Assembly (NCBI GenBank): GCA_965242495.1
Contig: OZ251446.1
Location: 3,100,001 to 3,164,000 of the forward strand
Direction of reading: 5' to 3'
Length of the DNA stretch: 64,000 nucleotides
Origin: CBDESN01 sp965242495
Lineage (GTDB): Bacteria > Pseudomonadota > Alphaproteobacteria > MPNO01
The position numbers were made by a program, and so were the translations under genes. The notes under the pieces were generated by a model that worked only from the letters and a program-made list of their open reading frames with translations, was not told the origin of the DNA and did no database searches. Of the stretch, positions 9,682 to 19,659 are shown piece after piece (position 1 is the first letter of the stretch; every line of letters starts with the position of its first letter).

Positions 9682-10626
9682 ATGCGGCAGGTGGCGGCCT
9701 TCGTGGCCCGCTTCAACGGATCACGTCGTGTCGGGGCGGCGCTTGCGTGCGCGTTCCTGGTATGCGCGGCGCCGGCGTTCGACCTGAGACAAGGCGAGCG
9801 CGGCGCCCTGGCGGCGTCGCCGTCGTTCCGCGTCCCCTCGGTGGACCGGCTCGCGGTCGTCTTCGACCGGATCGGCTACCGGCTCGAGCGCGTCCGCCGT
9901 CACGGGGAAGTCCCGCGGCTGTACTTGGCCGACCTGCCGCGCGACCTGCCGGGCGTCCGCGCGCCGGCGACGCGGAAGGATCTGTTCATCAAGGCCGTGC
10001 TGCCCCTGATCCTGCGCGTCAACGAACGGATCGGGCACGACCGGGAGCGCATCCAGGGGCTGCGCGCGGCCATGCGGTCGGGCGCGGCGGCGGGACCCGC
10101 GGACGCCACTTGGCTCGATTCGATCCGCGACCGATACGGCGTCGACGGCGGCGGCTTCGATGCGCTGCTGCGGCGGGTGGACGTCGTGCCGCCGTCGCTC
10201 GCTCTGGCGCAGGCGGCGGCGGAAAGCGGTTGGGGAACGTCCCGCTTCGCGCATAAGGGCAACGCCTTGTTCGGTCAGCGAATCTTCCGCGACGGCGACG
10301 GGATGGTGCCGCAGCGGCGGGAACGGGGTCTCCGCCACCGGGTTCGCGCGTTCGACCGTCTGATCGACGGCGTCGCCACCTATGTCCATAATCTGAACAC
10401 CCATTGGGCCTATGCGGCGTTCCGCCGCGCGCGCGCGACGATGCGCGACCGGGGCGGGGCGCTCGACGGCTATCGCCTCGCCGGCACCCTGATCCGCTAT
10501 GCCGAGGATCGGCAGATCTACATCGGGACCATCCGGTCGATCATCCGCGTCAACGGGCTGGAGACGTTCGACCGGGCGTGGCTGGGCCGCCGCGTCTCGC
10601 TGTCGGCGGGGGCGCCCGGCGCCTGA
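9682..10626 (+). CDS. Bax-like glucosaminidase (putative peptidoglycan hydrolase)
   Basis: The 314-residue product carries a glucosaminidase domain of the Bax type, which cleaves N-acetylglucosaminyl bonds in peptidoglycan. The core is LALAQAAAESGWGTSRF, with the candidate catalytic glutamate at residue 181, then KGNALFGQ. THWAYAAFRRARA and the LIRYAEDRQIYIGTIRSII segment near the C-terminus are typical of Bax. A hydrophobic segment at residues 17-34 suggests export or membrane anchoring. The ATG at 9682 follows GGAAGGAG. It is monocistronic in appearance and converges on a polysaccharide deacetylase gene. Confidence 0.85.
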   Translation: MRQVAAFVARFNGSRRVGAALACAFLVCAAPAFDLRQGERGALAASPSFRVPSVDRLAVVFDRIGYRLERVRRHGEVPRLYLADLPRDLPGVRAPATRKDLFIKAVLPLILRVNERIGHDRERIQGLRAAMRSGAAAGPADATWLDSIRDRYGVDGGGFDALLRRVDVVPPSLALAQAAAESGWGTSRFAHKGNALFGQRIFRDGDGMVPQRRERGLRHRVRAFDRLIDGVATYVHNLNTHWAYAAFRRARATMRDRGGALDGYRLAGTLIRYAEDRQIYIGTIRSIIRVNGLETFDRAWLGRRVSLSAGAPGA

Positions 10627-10653
10627 GCGCGACGTCCCGTCCGGCGTCGGGGT

Positions 10654-11697
10654 TTACCGGCGCGGTACGTAGAACTGCATGCCGAACCAGCGCCAGCGGC
10701 CCTCGCCGGCGGGGATCGTGCAGTTGATGCGCGAGCGTCCGGGCGGAAAGGGCTGCTGCAACCGGACCTCGACGCGACGCCCGCCCAAGCGTTCGATGGC
10801 GGCCTCCTCCTGGCCGGATGCGTAGCAGGCGAGGCGTCGGATGGCCTTGAGCGAATCGCCGAACATCGTGAAGCCGAAATGCGGCGGGTTGTCGCCGGCG
10901 GCCAGCAACGGGTCGGCCGGCGTGACCTCGCGCACCGTCAGCGGCAGGGCGCTGGACGCCAAGCGGAATCTGGCGAGATCGCCATAGGACTCGTTCATGC
11001 CGAAGCGCGGCAGGAAATAGAGGTTCGACTCGGGATGGAGGACGCCCGAATGTCGGCCGAACGCGGCGACATACCCGGCATTCGCCACCTGTTCGCGGAC
11101 CGCCAGGCTGTATTCGCCGTAGGGGTAAGCGAACAGCGTCGGCGGCGCGCCGAGCTCGGCCTCGAACCGGTCGTTCGCGGCCGCCAGCTCGCGGGCGATC
11201 CGCGCCCCGCTCAACTCCGGCATATGGACCGGCGACGGTGGCTTGGCGCCGATCGTCACCCCGTCCCGGGCGAGGGCGCGGATCTGATCCCACGACATGC
11301 GGCCCTCGGCGCCGCGATCGACCGGAGCGGTGCTCACGAACAGCGTGAACGGCAGCCCGGCCCTCTTCAGTCGCGGCCACGCTTCCGTGTAGACCGCCGC
11401 ATAGGCTTCGTCGAGCGTGATCGCGATCGTCCTGTCGGGCAGCGTCCGACCTTCGCCGAGGGCGGCGACGACGTCGGGCAGGCTCGCCACGTTCAACGCC
11501 CCGCCCGTCATCTCCCCGATATGGGAATCGAACTGCTCCAGCCGCAGGTTGGTCGCCGGATGCCGGGCATCGCCGAACCGGTCGTAGCGGATGACGACGG
11601 TCGCCTCCGCCGGCCGGACGCAGACCGCCGCCAGCGCCGCGGCCGCGGCGACGGCGAGCGCTCCGCGCAACCGGCATCGGTGGGGTTTAGCTCGCAT
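10654..11697 (-). CDS. exported polysaccharide deacetylase-fold protein with degenerate metal site
   Basis: The 347-residue product has a clear signal peptide (basic start, alanine-rich core, cleavage after about residue 31, PAEA). It then has a carbohydrate esterase 4 (NodB-type) fold: ITLDEAYAAVYTEAWPRL, LPFTLFVSTAPVDRG, MSWDQIRALARDGVTIG, FAYPYGEYS. The usual T-F-D-D-G reads TLDEA (residues 94-98). The usual H-x3-H zinc pair after the IG motif reads AKPPSPVH (151-158), so both histidines are replaced by Lys and Pro. By family knowledge these histidines bind the metal, so I infer the enzyme is inactive or altered. The ATG at 11697 is chosen for the signal peptide. Confidence 0.82.
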   Translation of the reverse strand: MRAKPHRCRLRGALAVAAAAALAAVCVRPAEATVVIRYDRFGDARHPATNLRLEQFDSHIGEMTGGALNVASLPDVVAALGEGRTLPDRTIAITLDEAYAAVYTEAWPRLKRAGLPFTLFVSTAPVDRGAEGRMSWDQIRALARDGVTIGAKPPSPVHMPELSGARIARELAAANDRFEAELGAPPTLFAYPYGEYSLAVREQVANAGYVAAFGRHSGVLHPESNLYFLPRFGMNESYGDLARFRLASSALPLTVREVTPADPLLAAGDNPPHFGFTMFGDSLKAIRRLACYASGQEEAAIERLGGRRVEVRLQQPFPPGRSRINCTIPAGEGRWRWFGMQFYVPRR

Positions 11698-12004
11698 TTC
11701 TCGCCCTGACCATGGCCTGCGCGGCGGCGCCGCCCGCAGCATTGCGCCCGGTCGCGCGCCCGCGGCGCGCCCGTAGCGCTGCTACGGTCTTCGGCTCTCT
11801 CCTTGCGGGTCGCCTTGCCCGAGCGCGACGCAGGCCGTGGACAGGGTAAGGAATGCGGGTTCGGTCCAGGCGTCGTCGATCCGGCGGCCGCGAACCCGCA
11901 TCTTGTAGCGCGCGGGCGTCCGGTCGGACAAGCCCGGTTCGACGCCCGATTTGACCGCGGCCGTCCCAGGGTTAGCATGCGGGCGGGAGGCGACCGAGGG
12001 CGCG
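11698..12004. other. 307-bp divergent intergenic region
   Basis: This lies between the minus-strand deacetylase and plus-strand tsaB. It holds the short palindrome described separately and short open frames without convincing ribosome sites or protein-like composition. I recognise no gene in it. Promoters for both flanking genes probably lie here, but no clear -35/-10 pair stands out. Confidence 0.5.
11771..11787. promoter_or_regulatory. perfect 7-bp palindrome, possible operator
   Basis: CCGTAGC and GCTACGG flank a 3-base centre, forming a perfect dyad 74 bases upstream of the deacetylase start. There is no T-run on either side, so a protein-binding site is more likely than a terminator. 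No regulator can be assigned. Confidence 0.3.
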
Positions 12005-12715
12005 ATGAACATCCTGGCGTTCGATGCCGCGTGCGCGTCGTGTTCGGCGGCGGTCCGGGGCGACGGGCGCCTCCTCGCCCGGCGGTTCGAGCCGATGCCG
12101 CGCGGCCAGGCGGAAGCCCTGGTCCCGATGGTCCAAGACGTGCTGGCGCAAGCCGGGACGACGTTCCGCGATCTCGACGGTATCGCGGTCACGGTTGGCC
12201 CGGGCTCCTTCACTGGGCTGCGGGTCGGGCTGGCGGCGGCGCGCGGCATGGCGTTGCCGCTGGGACTCCCGGTCGTCGGCGTGACGACGCTCGAGGCGGT
12301 CGCCTGGGGGGCGCGCGCGGCTACAGGCGGCGGGCCATCCGGCGCTTCGTGCCTGATCGCTCTGGAGACCGGGCGCGGCGACGTCTACGCCCAATCCTTC
12401 TCGCTGCCGGAGCTGGCGCCGGTCTGCGAACCGGCCGTCCTCCCTCCCGGAGACGCGATGCGGCTGATCTCGGCCGACGCTCCGGGCGTTCTCGTCGCCG
12501 GCGACGGCGCCGGGTTGGTGCGCGGCCCGCTGGCCGAGGCCGGGATCGAAGTTCGGCTCGCGGCCGGTTGCGGCCGGCCGGACGCCGCCCGGATCGCCTC
12601 GATCGGAGCGCTGCGTCTGACCGATGGGGCCGGGCCGGCCGCGCCGCCGGCGCCGCTCTATCTGCGACCGCCGAAGGTGCGGCCGCCGCCGCATGGCGGT
12701 CGGCTGCGGCCGTGA
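12005..12715 (+). CDS. tsaB: tRNA threonylcarbamoyladenosine biosynthesis protein TsaB
   Basis: TsaB partners TsaD in making the t6A modification at tRNA position 37. The 236-residue product starts MNILAFDAACASCSAAV, the ASKHA-fold first strand. It contains AVTVGPGSFTGLRVGLAAAR near residue 60, the TsaB signature. Length is typical. The stop codon overlaps the GTG start of rimI (GTGA), and tsaB-rimI coupling is widespread. The ATG at 12005 follows GGAGGCGACCGAGGGCG. Confidence 0.95.
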   Translation: MNILAFDAACASCSAAVRGDGRLLARRFEPMPRGQAEALVPMVQDVLAQAGTTFRDLDGIAVTVGPGSFTGLRVGLAAARGMALPLGLPVVGVTTLEAVAWGARAATGGGPSGASCLIALETGRGDVYAQSFSLPELAPVCEPAVLPPGDAMRLISADAPGVLVAGDGAGLVRGPLAEAGIEVRLAAGCGRPDAARIASIGALRLTDGAGPAAPPAPLYLRPPKVRPPPHGGRLRP

Positions 12716-13191
12716 CGCGCGCCGTCGTCGCGGCGCCGGGGCCGGCGGACATCGATCCGATCGCGGGCCTTCACGCCGCCTGCTTCGACGCGCCCTGGAG
12801 CGCGCCCACGCTGCGGCGCATCCTGGCGATGCCGGGCGCGTTCGGCCTCGCCGCGCGCGCGGCGCCGGGCGGCGCGCTCGCCGGGTTCGCGCTCGCGCGC
12901 ATCGGCGCCGACGAATGCGAGCTGCTGTCGCTCGGAGTGGCGCCGGGCCACCGCCGCAAGGGCGTCGGGGCGTCGCTGCTCGACGCCGCGATGGCGTGCG
13001 CGGCGGCGCGCGGCGCACATGCGCTGTTCCTGGAGGTGGCGGAGACCAACCGCGCGGCGCTCCGCCTTTATCGCGGCCGGGGGTTCGTCCCGGTGGGCCG
13101 GCGGCCGGACTATTACGAACCCGCCCGGGGCCCGCGCGAGGCCGCGGTGACGATGCGCCGCAACCTGCCGGCTACGCGCTCCGCCGGATGA
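12712..13191 (+). CDS. rimI: ribosomal protein S18 alanine N-acetyltransferase (RimI-type GNAT)
   Basis: RimI acetylates the N-terminal alanine of ribosomal protein S18. The 159-residue product is a GNAT fold protein: ECELLSLGVAPGHRRKGVGA near residue 61 contains the acetyl-CoA pyrophosphate loop (R-R-K-G-V-G). FLEVAETNRAALRLYRGRGF near residue 105 is the conserved RimI C-terminal signature, and DYYEPARG completes it. The GTG start overlaps the tsaB stop. Its 3' end overlaps the convergent TusA-like gene by 20 bases. Confidence 0.92.
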   Translation: MTRAVVAAPGPADIDPIAGLHAACFDAPWSAPTLRRILAMPGAFGLAARAAPGGALAGFALARIGADECELLSLGVAPGHRRKGVGASLLDAAMACAAARGAHALFLEVAETNRAALRLYRGRGFVPVGRRPDYYEPARGPREAAVTMRRNLPATRSAG

Positions 13192-13417
13192 CCAGACGCA
13201 TGTCCCCGTCATCGCCGTCCCCGGCGGGACCGATATGGAGAATCGCGTGTCCGAGTTCGGCGACCGATGCGGGGACGTTCTCGACCGGCTCGGCCCCCCG
13301 CAGCAGGATTTCCGCTTCGTCGCCCGGCGCCATGCGTTCGACGAGGAGGCGCGTCCTGACGAACGTCATCGGACAGACGTCCGCCCGTATGTCGAGGAAG
13401 TGTCTGCCGCCGCTCAC
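13172..13417 (-). CDS. TusA-family sulfurtransferase-like protein
   Basis: This short 81-residue protein has the SirA/TusA fold pattern. A strand with DIRADVCPMTFVRTRLLVER carries the Cys-Pro pair at residues 15-16, and MAPGDEAEILLRG and SVAELGHAI follow. TusA-like proteins relay sulfur through the conserved cysteine. Alphaproteobacterial members often have CPMTF rather than the CPxP of E. coli TusA. The start is taken as GTG at 13417; the ribosome site is weak, so the exact start is uncertain. It converges on rimI with a 20-base overlap. Confidence 0.78.
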   Translation of the reverse strand: MSGGRHFLDIRADVCPMTFVRTRLLVERMAPGDEAEILLRGAEPVENVPASVAELGHAILHIGPAGDGDDGDMRLVIRRSA

Positions 13418-13682
13418 GAGATCGTCGTCGAGACGCGGCTTTCGCCGCCGGTCGGCCCCGACTATAGGTCGATCCGGCGCGGGCGCAAGGACGCCCGGCG
13501 CCCGACCCGGTCGGCGCGTCGGAGTCCGGCCATGGCGGCGGTCGAAGCCGCGGGACGCCGCGAAGCGGCTTGATGCGCGACTCCCCGCGGCCGATCCGGC
13601 GTCCCGCAGGTCTTGCGCCGGGGCGGCGCTTTGACTACGGGATTGCCATGGCGTAGTGTCCGTCATCGGACTCCGTTGCCGT

Positions 13683-14114
13683 ATGTCTTCGCGAATCGAA
13701 CAGCTGTGCCGCGATAAGGGCCTGAAGATGACCGAGCAGCGCCGCGCGGTGGCGCGTGTGCTGTCCGAATCGACGGACCATCCCGACGTGCAGGAAGTGT
13801 ATCGTCGGGCCGCGAAGATCGACCCGCGGATCAGCTTGGCCACGGTCTACCGCACGGTGCGCCTGTTCGACGAATCGGATATCGTCGAACGGCATGAGTT
13901 CGGCGACGGCCGCGCGCGCTACGAAGAGGCTGGCGGCCGGCGGCATCATCACCATCTGATCGACCTCTATACGGGCCAGGTCGTCGAATTCGAGAATCCC
14001 GAACTCGAAGTGCTCAAGCAGAAGATCGCCGCCGAGCTGGGCTACGAACTGGTCGGCGAACGGTTGGAGCTCTATGGCGTGCCCAGAGGCGCGAAGATGC
14101 CGCGGCGAGGGTGA
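13683..14114 (+). CDS. Fur-family metal-responsive transcriptional regulator
   Basis: The 143-residue product has the Fur winged-helix N-terminal domain (LKMTEQRRAVARVL, then SLATVYRTVRLFDE, the DNA recognition helix near residues 51-65). A C-terminal dimerisation domain follows. The metal box reads RRHHHHLIDLYTGQVVEF (H88-H91) rather than HHDH, and the CxxC structural zinc pair is absent, as in many alphaproteobacterial Fur/Mur proteins. It could therefore sense iron or manganese. The ATG at 13683 fits the conserved start. It lies 10 bases upstream of the olsB-like gene, which suggests one transcript. Confidence 0.9.
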   Translation: MSSRIEQLCRDKGLKMTEQRRAVARVLSESTDHPDVQEVYRRAAKIDPRISLATVYRTVRLFDESDIVERHEFGDGRARYEEAGGRRHHHHLIDLYTGQVVEFENPELEVLKQKIAAELGYELVGERLELYGVPRGAKMPRRG

Positions 14115-14124
14115 CGGAAGCCGG

Positions 14125-14949
14125 ATGATGGATGGAGCCGACCCGAGGCGCGCGCCTTTGCCGCCCATCCAGGCGGGCGGGCTCGAAGCGCGGCTGGCGG
14201 CTACGGAAGCCGACATCGACGCCGCGCAGGCTCTCCGCTACCGCGTATTCTACGAGGAGCGACGGGCGAAGCCGTCGCCCGAGGCGGCGTCGCGCCGGCG
14301 CGATACCGACGGTTTCGACGCGGTTTGCGACCATCTATTGGTGATCGACCGCGAACGCCCCGACCTCGAGGGCGGCGTGGTCGGCACCTACCGGCTGCTG
14401 CGCCGGACGTCCGCCGAGCGCCATGCCGGATTCTATTCCGCCGACGAATACGACATCTCGCGCATCTGCGCCTATCCGGGCGAGATCCTCGAACTCGGCA
14501 GGTCCTGCGTCGATGCGGCGCATCGAACGCGCCCGACGATGCAGCTGCTGTGGCGGTCGATCGCGACCTACGTATTCCACTACGACATCGGGCTGATGTT
14601 CGGCTGCGCCAGCCTGCCGGGCACCGACCCGCAGGCGTTGCGACTGGAACTGTCCTATCTCTACCATTACCACTTGGCGCCCCCCGCCTTGCGGCCGGTC
14701 GCTTTGCCCGGCCGGCGGGTGGACATGTGCCAGATGGGCGAAAGCGAAATCAGCCCCAGGGAAGCGCTCACCCGGCTGCCGCCCCTCATCAAGGGCTATC
14801 TGCGCCTGGGCGGCTTCGTCGGCGACGGCGCGGTGGTCGACCGGCAGTTCAACACGACCGACGTCTCGATCATCGTCAAGACCGACCTCATCACCGAGAA
14901 ATACGTCAAGCACTACGAGCGGGAGCGGCGGGAGGCGCCGCTCGCCTAG
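14125..14949 (+). CDS. olsB: OlsB-like N-acyltransferase (ornithine lipid synthesis, first step)
   Basis: OlsB transfers a 3-hydroxyacyl chain to the amino group of ornithine. The 274-residue product has the acyl-ACP-using GNAT-like pattern of this family. LRYRVFYEERRAKP near residue 41 is followed by VGTYRLLRR, EYDISRICAYPGEILELGRS with the R-S-C-V sequence, and LMFGCASLPGTDP. Two adjacent methionine codons at 14125 and 14128 are possible starts. It is followed after 3 bases by a PlsC-type acyltransferase, the natural partner (OlsA) for adding the second acyl chain, which supports an ornithine-lipid role for the pair. Confidence 0.85.
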   Translation: MMDGADPRRAPLPPIQAGGLEARLAATEADIDAAQALRYRVFYEERRAKPSPEAASRRRDTDGFDAVCDHLLVIDRERPDLEGGVVGTYRLLRRTSAERHAGFYSADEYDISRICAYPGEILELGRSCVDAAHRTRPTMQLLWRSIATYVFHYDIGLMFGCASLPGTDPQALRLELSYLYHYHLAPPALRPVALPGRRVDMCQMGESEISPREALTRLPPLIKGYLRLGGFVGDGAVVDRQFNTTDVSIIVKTDLITEKYVKHYERERREAPLA

Positions 14950-14952
14950 ACC

Positions 14953-15762
14953 GTGGGCTCCCCGTTCCGTGCGGCGATCCGGCTCGTCGTCTATCTCGGC
15001 TGGACCGCGCTGCTGATGCCGGCGCAGATCCTCGGCGTGACGTGCCGCCTGCCGCTCGCCGTGCGCCTGCCGCTCTTCTACCATCGCTGCTGCCGCCGCA
15101 TTCTCGGGCTGGACGTGCAGGTGCGGGGCGAGATGTCGTCGACGCGGCCCACGCTGTTCGTCAGCAACCACAGCTCCTACGTCGATATCTCGGTCCTCGC
15201 CTCGGTCATCCGGGGCTCCTTCGTCGCCAAGGCCGAGATCGCGCGCTGGCCCTTCTTCGGTCTGCTGGCGCGTCTTCAGCGGACCGTGTTCATCGACCGC
15301 CGCGGCGGCCGCGCCGCGGCGCATCGCGACGACATGCTGCGGCGGCTGCGAGGCGGCGAGAACCTGATCCTGTTCCCGGAGGGGACCAGCGCCGACGGCA
15401 ACCGCGTGCTCCCCTTCAAGAGCGCGCTGTTCAGCGTAGCGCAGTACGAGGTCGACGGCCTGCCGCTGGTCGTGCAGCCGGTCTCGGTCGCCTATACCCA
15501 TCTCGACGGCATGCCCGTCGGCCGCACGCTCCGGCCCTACGTCGCCTGGTACGGCGACATGGGCCTGGTCTCGCATATCTGGACGCTGCTCGGGCTGGGG
15601 GCGGTGACGGCCCGGGTCACGTTCCATGGGCCGGTCCGCCTTCCTGAGTACGGCTCGCGCAAAGCGCTGGCGGAGCATTGCTTCGACGTCGTGGCGCGCG
15701 GCGTGGCGGAGGCGAATGCGGGTCTCGGCGAACGCGGCCGGAAGCGACGGCGCGCACGGTGA
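14953..15762 (+). CDS. lysophospholipid/lyso-ornithine lipid acyltransferase (PlsC family)
   Basis: This 269-residue membrane-associated acyltransferase has an N-terminal hydrophobic segment. The HX4D catalytic motif is NHSSYVD (H73, D78), and the glycerolipid acyltransferase block is LILFPEGTSADG near residue 138. PlsC makes phosphatidic acid; the homologue OlsA acylates lyso-ornithine lipid. Being 3 bases downstream of the olsB-like gene favours the OlsA role, but sequence alone cannot exclude a general PlsC function. The start is GTG at 14953. Confidence 0.85.
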   Translation: MGSPFRAAIRLVVYLGWTALLMPAQILGVTCRLPLAVRLPLFYHRCCRRILGLDVQVRGEMSSTRPTLFVSNHSSYVDISVLASVIRGSFVAKAEIARWPFFGLLARLQRTVFIDRRGGRAAAHRDDMLRRLRGGENLILFPEGTSADGNRVLPFKSALFSVAQYEVDGLPLVVQPVSVAYTHLDGMPVGRTLRPYVAWYGDMGLVSHIWTLLGLGAVTARVTFHGPVRLPEYGSRKALAEHCFDVVARGVAEANAGLGERGRKRRRAR

Positions 15763-15771
15763 AGCCCGTTC

Positions 15772-15799
15772 TTGACAGCCCGGCGGCGGGTGATAGTTT
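15772..15799 (+). promoter_or_regulatory. candidate promoter for miaB
   Basis: TTGACA (15772-15777) is a perfect -35 box. TAGTTT (15794-15799) lies 16 bases downstream as a fair -10. It lies between plsC and the proposed CTG start of miaB at 15879, and would make the in-frame GTG at 15759 unusable from this transcript. Confidence 0.4.
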
Positions 15800-15878
15800 C
15801 CCGTCGTCGTCACGGCCTTCCAGGCGCCAAGCCGACCCCGGGTTGGCGCCTCCGGCGTCCGGCGCGAGGACCGCATCC

Positions 15879-17203
15879 CTGGCGAAGACGCTCTTCATCC
15901 GAAGCTACGGCTGCCAGATGAACGTCTACGACTCCGCCCGAATGGCGGACGTCATGGCCCCGCACGGCTATCGTCGGACGGACTCGGCCGAGGACGCCGA
16001 TCTGATCGTCCTCAACACCTGCCATATCCGCGAGAAGGCGGCAGAAAAGGTCTATTCCGAACTGGGCCGGCTGCGACGGCGCAAGCGTCCCGGGGCGGTC
16101 GTCGCCGTCGCCGGCTGCGTAGCCCAGGCCGAGGGCGCCGAAGTGACCCGGCGCGCGCCTTGCGTCGACATCGTGCTCGGCCCCCAGACCTATCACCGCC
16201 TGCCGGAGATGGTGGCGCGCTTGCGGCGCGGCGGCGGGCCGGTGATCGACACCGACTTCCCGGTCGAGCCCAAGTTCGATTCGCTGCCCGAGGAGGCCGC
16301 GCCGCGCGGCTCCTCGGCGTATCTCACGGCGCAGGAAGGCTGCGACAAATTCTGCTCGTTCTGCGTCGTCCCCTATACGCGCGGAGCCGAGTATTCGCGC
16401 CCCGCCGCCGACGTGATCGCCGAGGCTCGCCGCCTCGCCGCCGGCGGAGCGCGCGAGATCACTCTGTTGGGCCAGAACGTCAACGCCTATCACGGCCCGG
16501 CCCCGGACGGCGCGTCGGAGTGGCGGCTCGCGCGGCTGCTCCGCGCTTTGGCCGGAATCGACGGCGTCGATCGCCTGCGCTACACGACGTCGCACCCGAT
16601 GGACATGACTCCCGACCTGATCGCGGCGCATGGCGAATTGCCGCAGCTGATGCCTTATCTCCACCTGCCGGCGCAGTCGGGCTCGGACCGGGTTCTCGCC
16701 GCCATGAATCGCCGCCACCGGGTCGGGGACTATCTGCGCGTCGTCGAGGCGCTGCGCCGGGCGCGGCCCGACATCGCGCTGTCGTCGGATTTCATCGTCG
16801 GCCATCCCGGGGAGACCGCCGCCGACTTCGCCGAGACGCTGCGGCTGGTCCGCGACCTGGGCTACGCGCAGGCCTATTCGTTCAGATTCAGCGCGCGGCC
16901 GGGCACCCCGGCGGCGGCGCGCGGCGACCCGGTGCCGGAGGAGGCCGCGCGCGACCGGCTCGGCGAATTGCAGGCGCTGCTCGACGAGTCGCGCCTCGCC
17001 TTCAACCGCCGCTCGGTCGGGGCGGTGCTGCCGGTGCTGTTCGACCGGGAAGGCGCGCGCCCCGACCAGCGCGCCGGACGCAGCCCTTACATGCAGGCGG
17101 TCCATGCCGCGCATGCGCCGGCGGGGACCATCGCCGACGTGCTGATCGACGCGGCTCACGCCCATTCGTTGAGCGGCCGCGTGCGGCCGGAGGGCGCCGT
17201 CGC

Positions 17204-17207
<4 letters not shown>
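15879..17207 (+). CDS. miaB: tRNA-2-methylthio-N6-dimethylallyladenosine synthase MiaB
   Basis: MiaB adds the methylthio group at A37 of tRNA by radical SAM chemistry. It has the N-terminal UPF0004 domain (FIRSYGCQMNVYDSARMAD), a radical SAM domain with CX3CX2C (GCDKFCSFC, Cys 155/159/162), and a C-terminal TRAM domain. The frame is open far upstream. The only start that gives the normal N-terminus (x-AKTLFIRSYGC) is CTG at 15879, with GAGGA 8 bases before it. GTG at 15759 and TTG at 15843 are alternatives that add unconserved residues. The product is 442 residues, the usual length. The stop overlaps the phoH TTG start. Confidence 0.93.
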
Positions 17208-18225
<1,018 letters not shown>

Positions 18226-18229
<4 letters not shown>

Positions 18230-18738
18230 ACGCGGAGATCGGCGTGGCCATCGCCTGCGACGGCTGGCGGGCCGCCTTGCCGGGCGCCGCGGCGCTGTGT
18301 CGCCGCGCCGGCGCCGCGGCGCTGGCCGCGGACGGCGGCGGTCCCGGGCCGGTCGAGATCGGCGTCCTGCTGGCCGACGACGAAGCGGTCGCCGACCTCA
18401 ACGCCGCCTATCGCGGCCGCACGGGCGCCACCAACGTGCTGTCCTTCGCCGGCGAGGGCGCGCAGGCCGGCAACCGGGCGGCGCGGCGCGCCGGCTATCC
18501 GGCGTTGCTGGGCGACGTGGTCCTGGCCTTCGAGACCGTCGCCGCCGAGGCGGAACGGGACGCCAGGCCGATCGCCGCCCATACCGCCCATCTCGTCGTC
18601 CATGGCGTCCTCCATCTGCTCGGGCACGATCATGAGGACGACGACGATGCGGCGCGCATGCGGGTCCTCGAGCGCGCGGCGATGGCGCGGCTGGGCCTTG
18701 CCAACCCGTACGCGCCGGCGCATGCTCCGGCGGCCTGA
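18226..18738 (+). CDS. ybeY: endoribonuclease YbeY (16S rRNA maturation)
   Basis: YbeY is a zinc-dependent endoribonuclease needed for 16S rRNA 3' maturation and ribosome quality control. The 170-residue product carries the signature HGVLHLLGHDH with zinc histidines at 126, 130 and 136. Upstream, the block RGRTGATNVLSFAGEG is also conserved. The GTG start overlaps the phoH stop. It is followed after 9 bases by the CBS-domain protein gene. Confidence 0.95.
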
Positions 18739-18747
18739 CGGCGGACG

Positions 18748-19659
18748 ATGAACGACGATCCCGACATAGGCCGGCCCCGTTCCGACGGGGCGACGACCGA
18801 CCCGCCGGCCGCCGGCGGGTTCAGGCACCGGCTCCGCAGGCTGCTCCGGCCGCGCAACGGGGCGGAGGCGCTGCGCGACACCATCAAGGAGTTGATCGAG
18901 AAGGAGAGCGAGACCGGCAAGGCGCCCGGCGGCGACGAACTCGTCTTTCTGCGCAACGTGCTGAACCTGCGTCACCTGACGGCGAACGACGTGATGGTGC
19001 CGCGCGCCGACATCGTCGCCGTCGATCATCAGATGTCGCTCCCCGACCTGATGAAGCGGATGAGCGAGACGACGCATTCGCGGGTTCCGGTCTATCGCGA
19101 GACCCTCGACGACGCGCTGGGCATGGTCCACATCAAGGATGTGGCGGCCTGCCTCGATCGCGCCGGCGGGGTCGAGATGTCGGATATCGTCCGACGCGTG
19201 CTGTTCGTGGCGCCCTCGATGCCGATCCTCGAACTGCTGTTGCAGATGCGCGCGAGCCGTACCCACATGGCGCTGGTGGTCGACGAGTTCGGCGGCACCG
19301 ACGGGTTGATCACGATCGAGGATCTGGTCGAGGAGATCGTCGGCGAGATCGAAGACGAGCACGACGCCGAGCCCGCGCCGGTATTCGTCGAGCGCGCCGA
19401 CGGCTCGCTCGACGCCGATGCGCGCATGGGCGTCGAGGAGTTCGAACGGCGGGTGGGCCCGATCCTGGGCGCCGACGAGCGCGCGGACGACGTCGACACG
19501 CTGGGCGGGCTGGTGTTCGCGATCGCCGGCCGGGTGCCCGGCCGCGGCGAGGTCATGCGCCATCCGTCGGGGATCGAGTTCGAGATTCTCGACGCCGACC
19601 CGCGCCGGATCAAGCGTCTCCGGGTCAGCAAGCTGCCCGCGCAACGCCCGGCGGGATGA
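18748..19659 (+). CDS. CBS-domain hemolysin-family protein (CorC type)
   Basis: The 303-residue soluble product has a tandem CBS pair. The first starts with TANDVMVPRADIVAVD near residue 79; the second includes MALVVDEFGGTDGLITIEDL near residue 174. A C-terminal CorC_HlyC transporter-associated domain follows (ARMGVEEFERRVG, DDVDTLGGLVF). There are no membrane segments, so this is the CorC/TlyC-like cytoplasmic form, linked in E. coli to magnesium/cobalt handling. It sits between ybeY and lnt, with its stop overlapping the lnt start (ATGA), the common gene order in proteobacteria. Confidence 0.9.
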   Translation: MNDDPDIGRPRSDGATTDPPAAGGFRHRLRRLLRPRNGAEALRDTIKELIEKESETGKAPGGDELVFLRNVLNLRHLTANDVMVPRADIVAVDHQMSLPDLMKRMSETTHSRVPVYRETLDDALGMVHIKDVAACLDRAGGVEMSDIVRRVLFVAPSMPILELLLQMRASRTHMALVVDEFGGTDGLITIEDLVEEIVGEIEDEHDAEPAPVFVERADGSLDADARMGVEEFERRVGPILGADERADDVDTLGGLVFAIAGRVPGRGEVMRHPSGIEFEILDADPRRIKRLRVSKLPAQRPAG

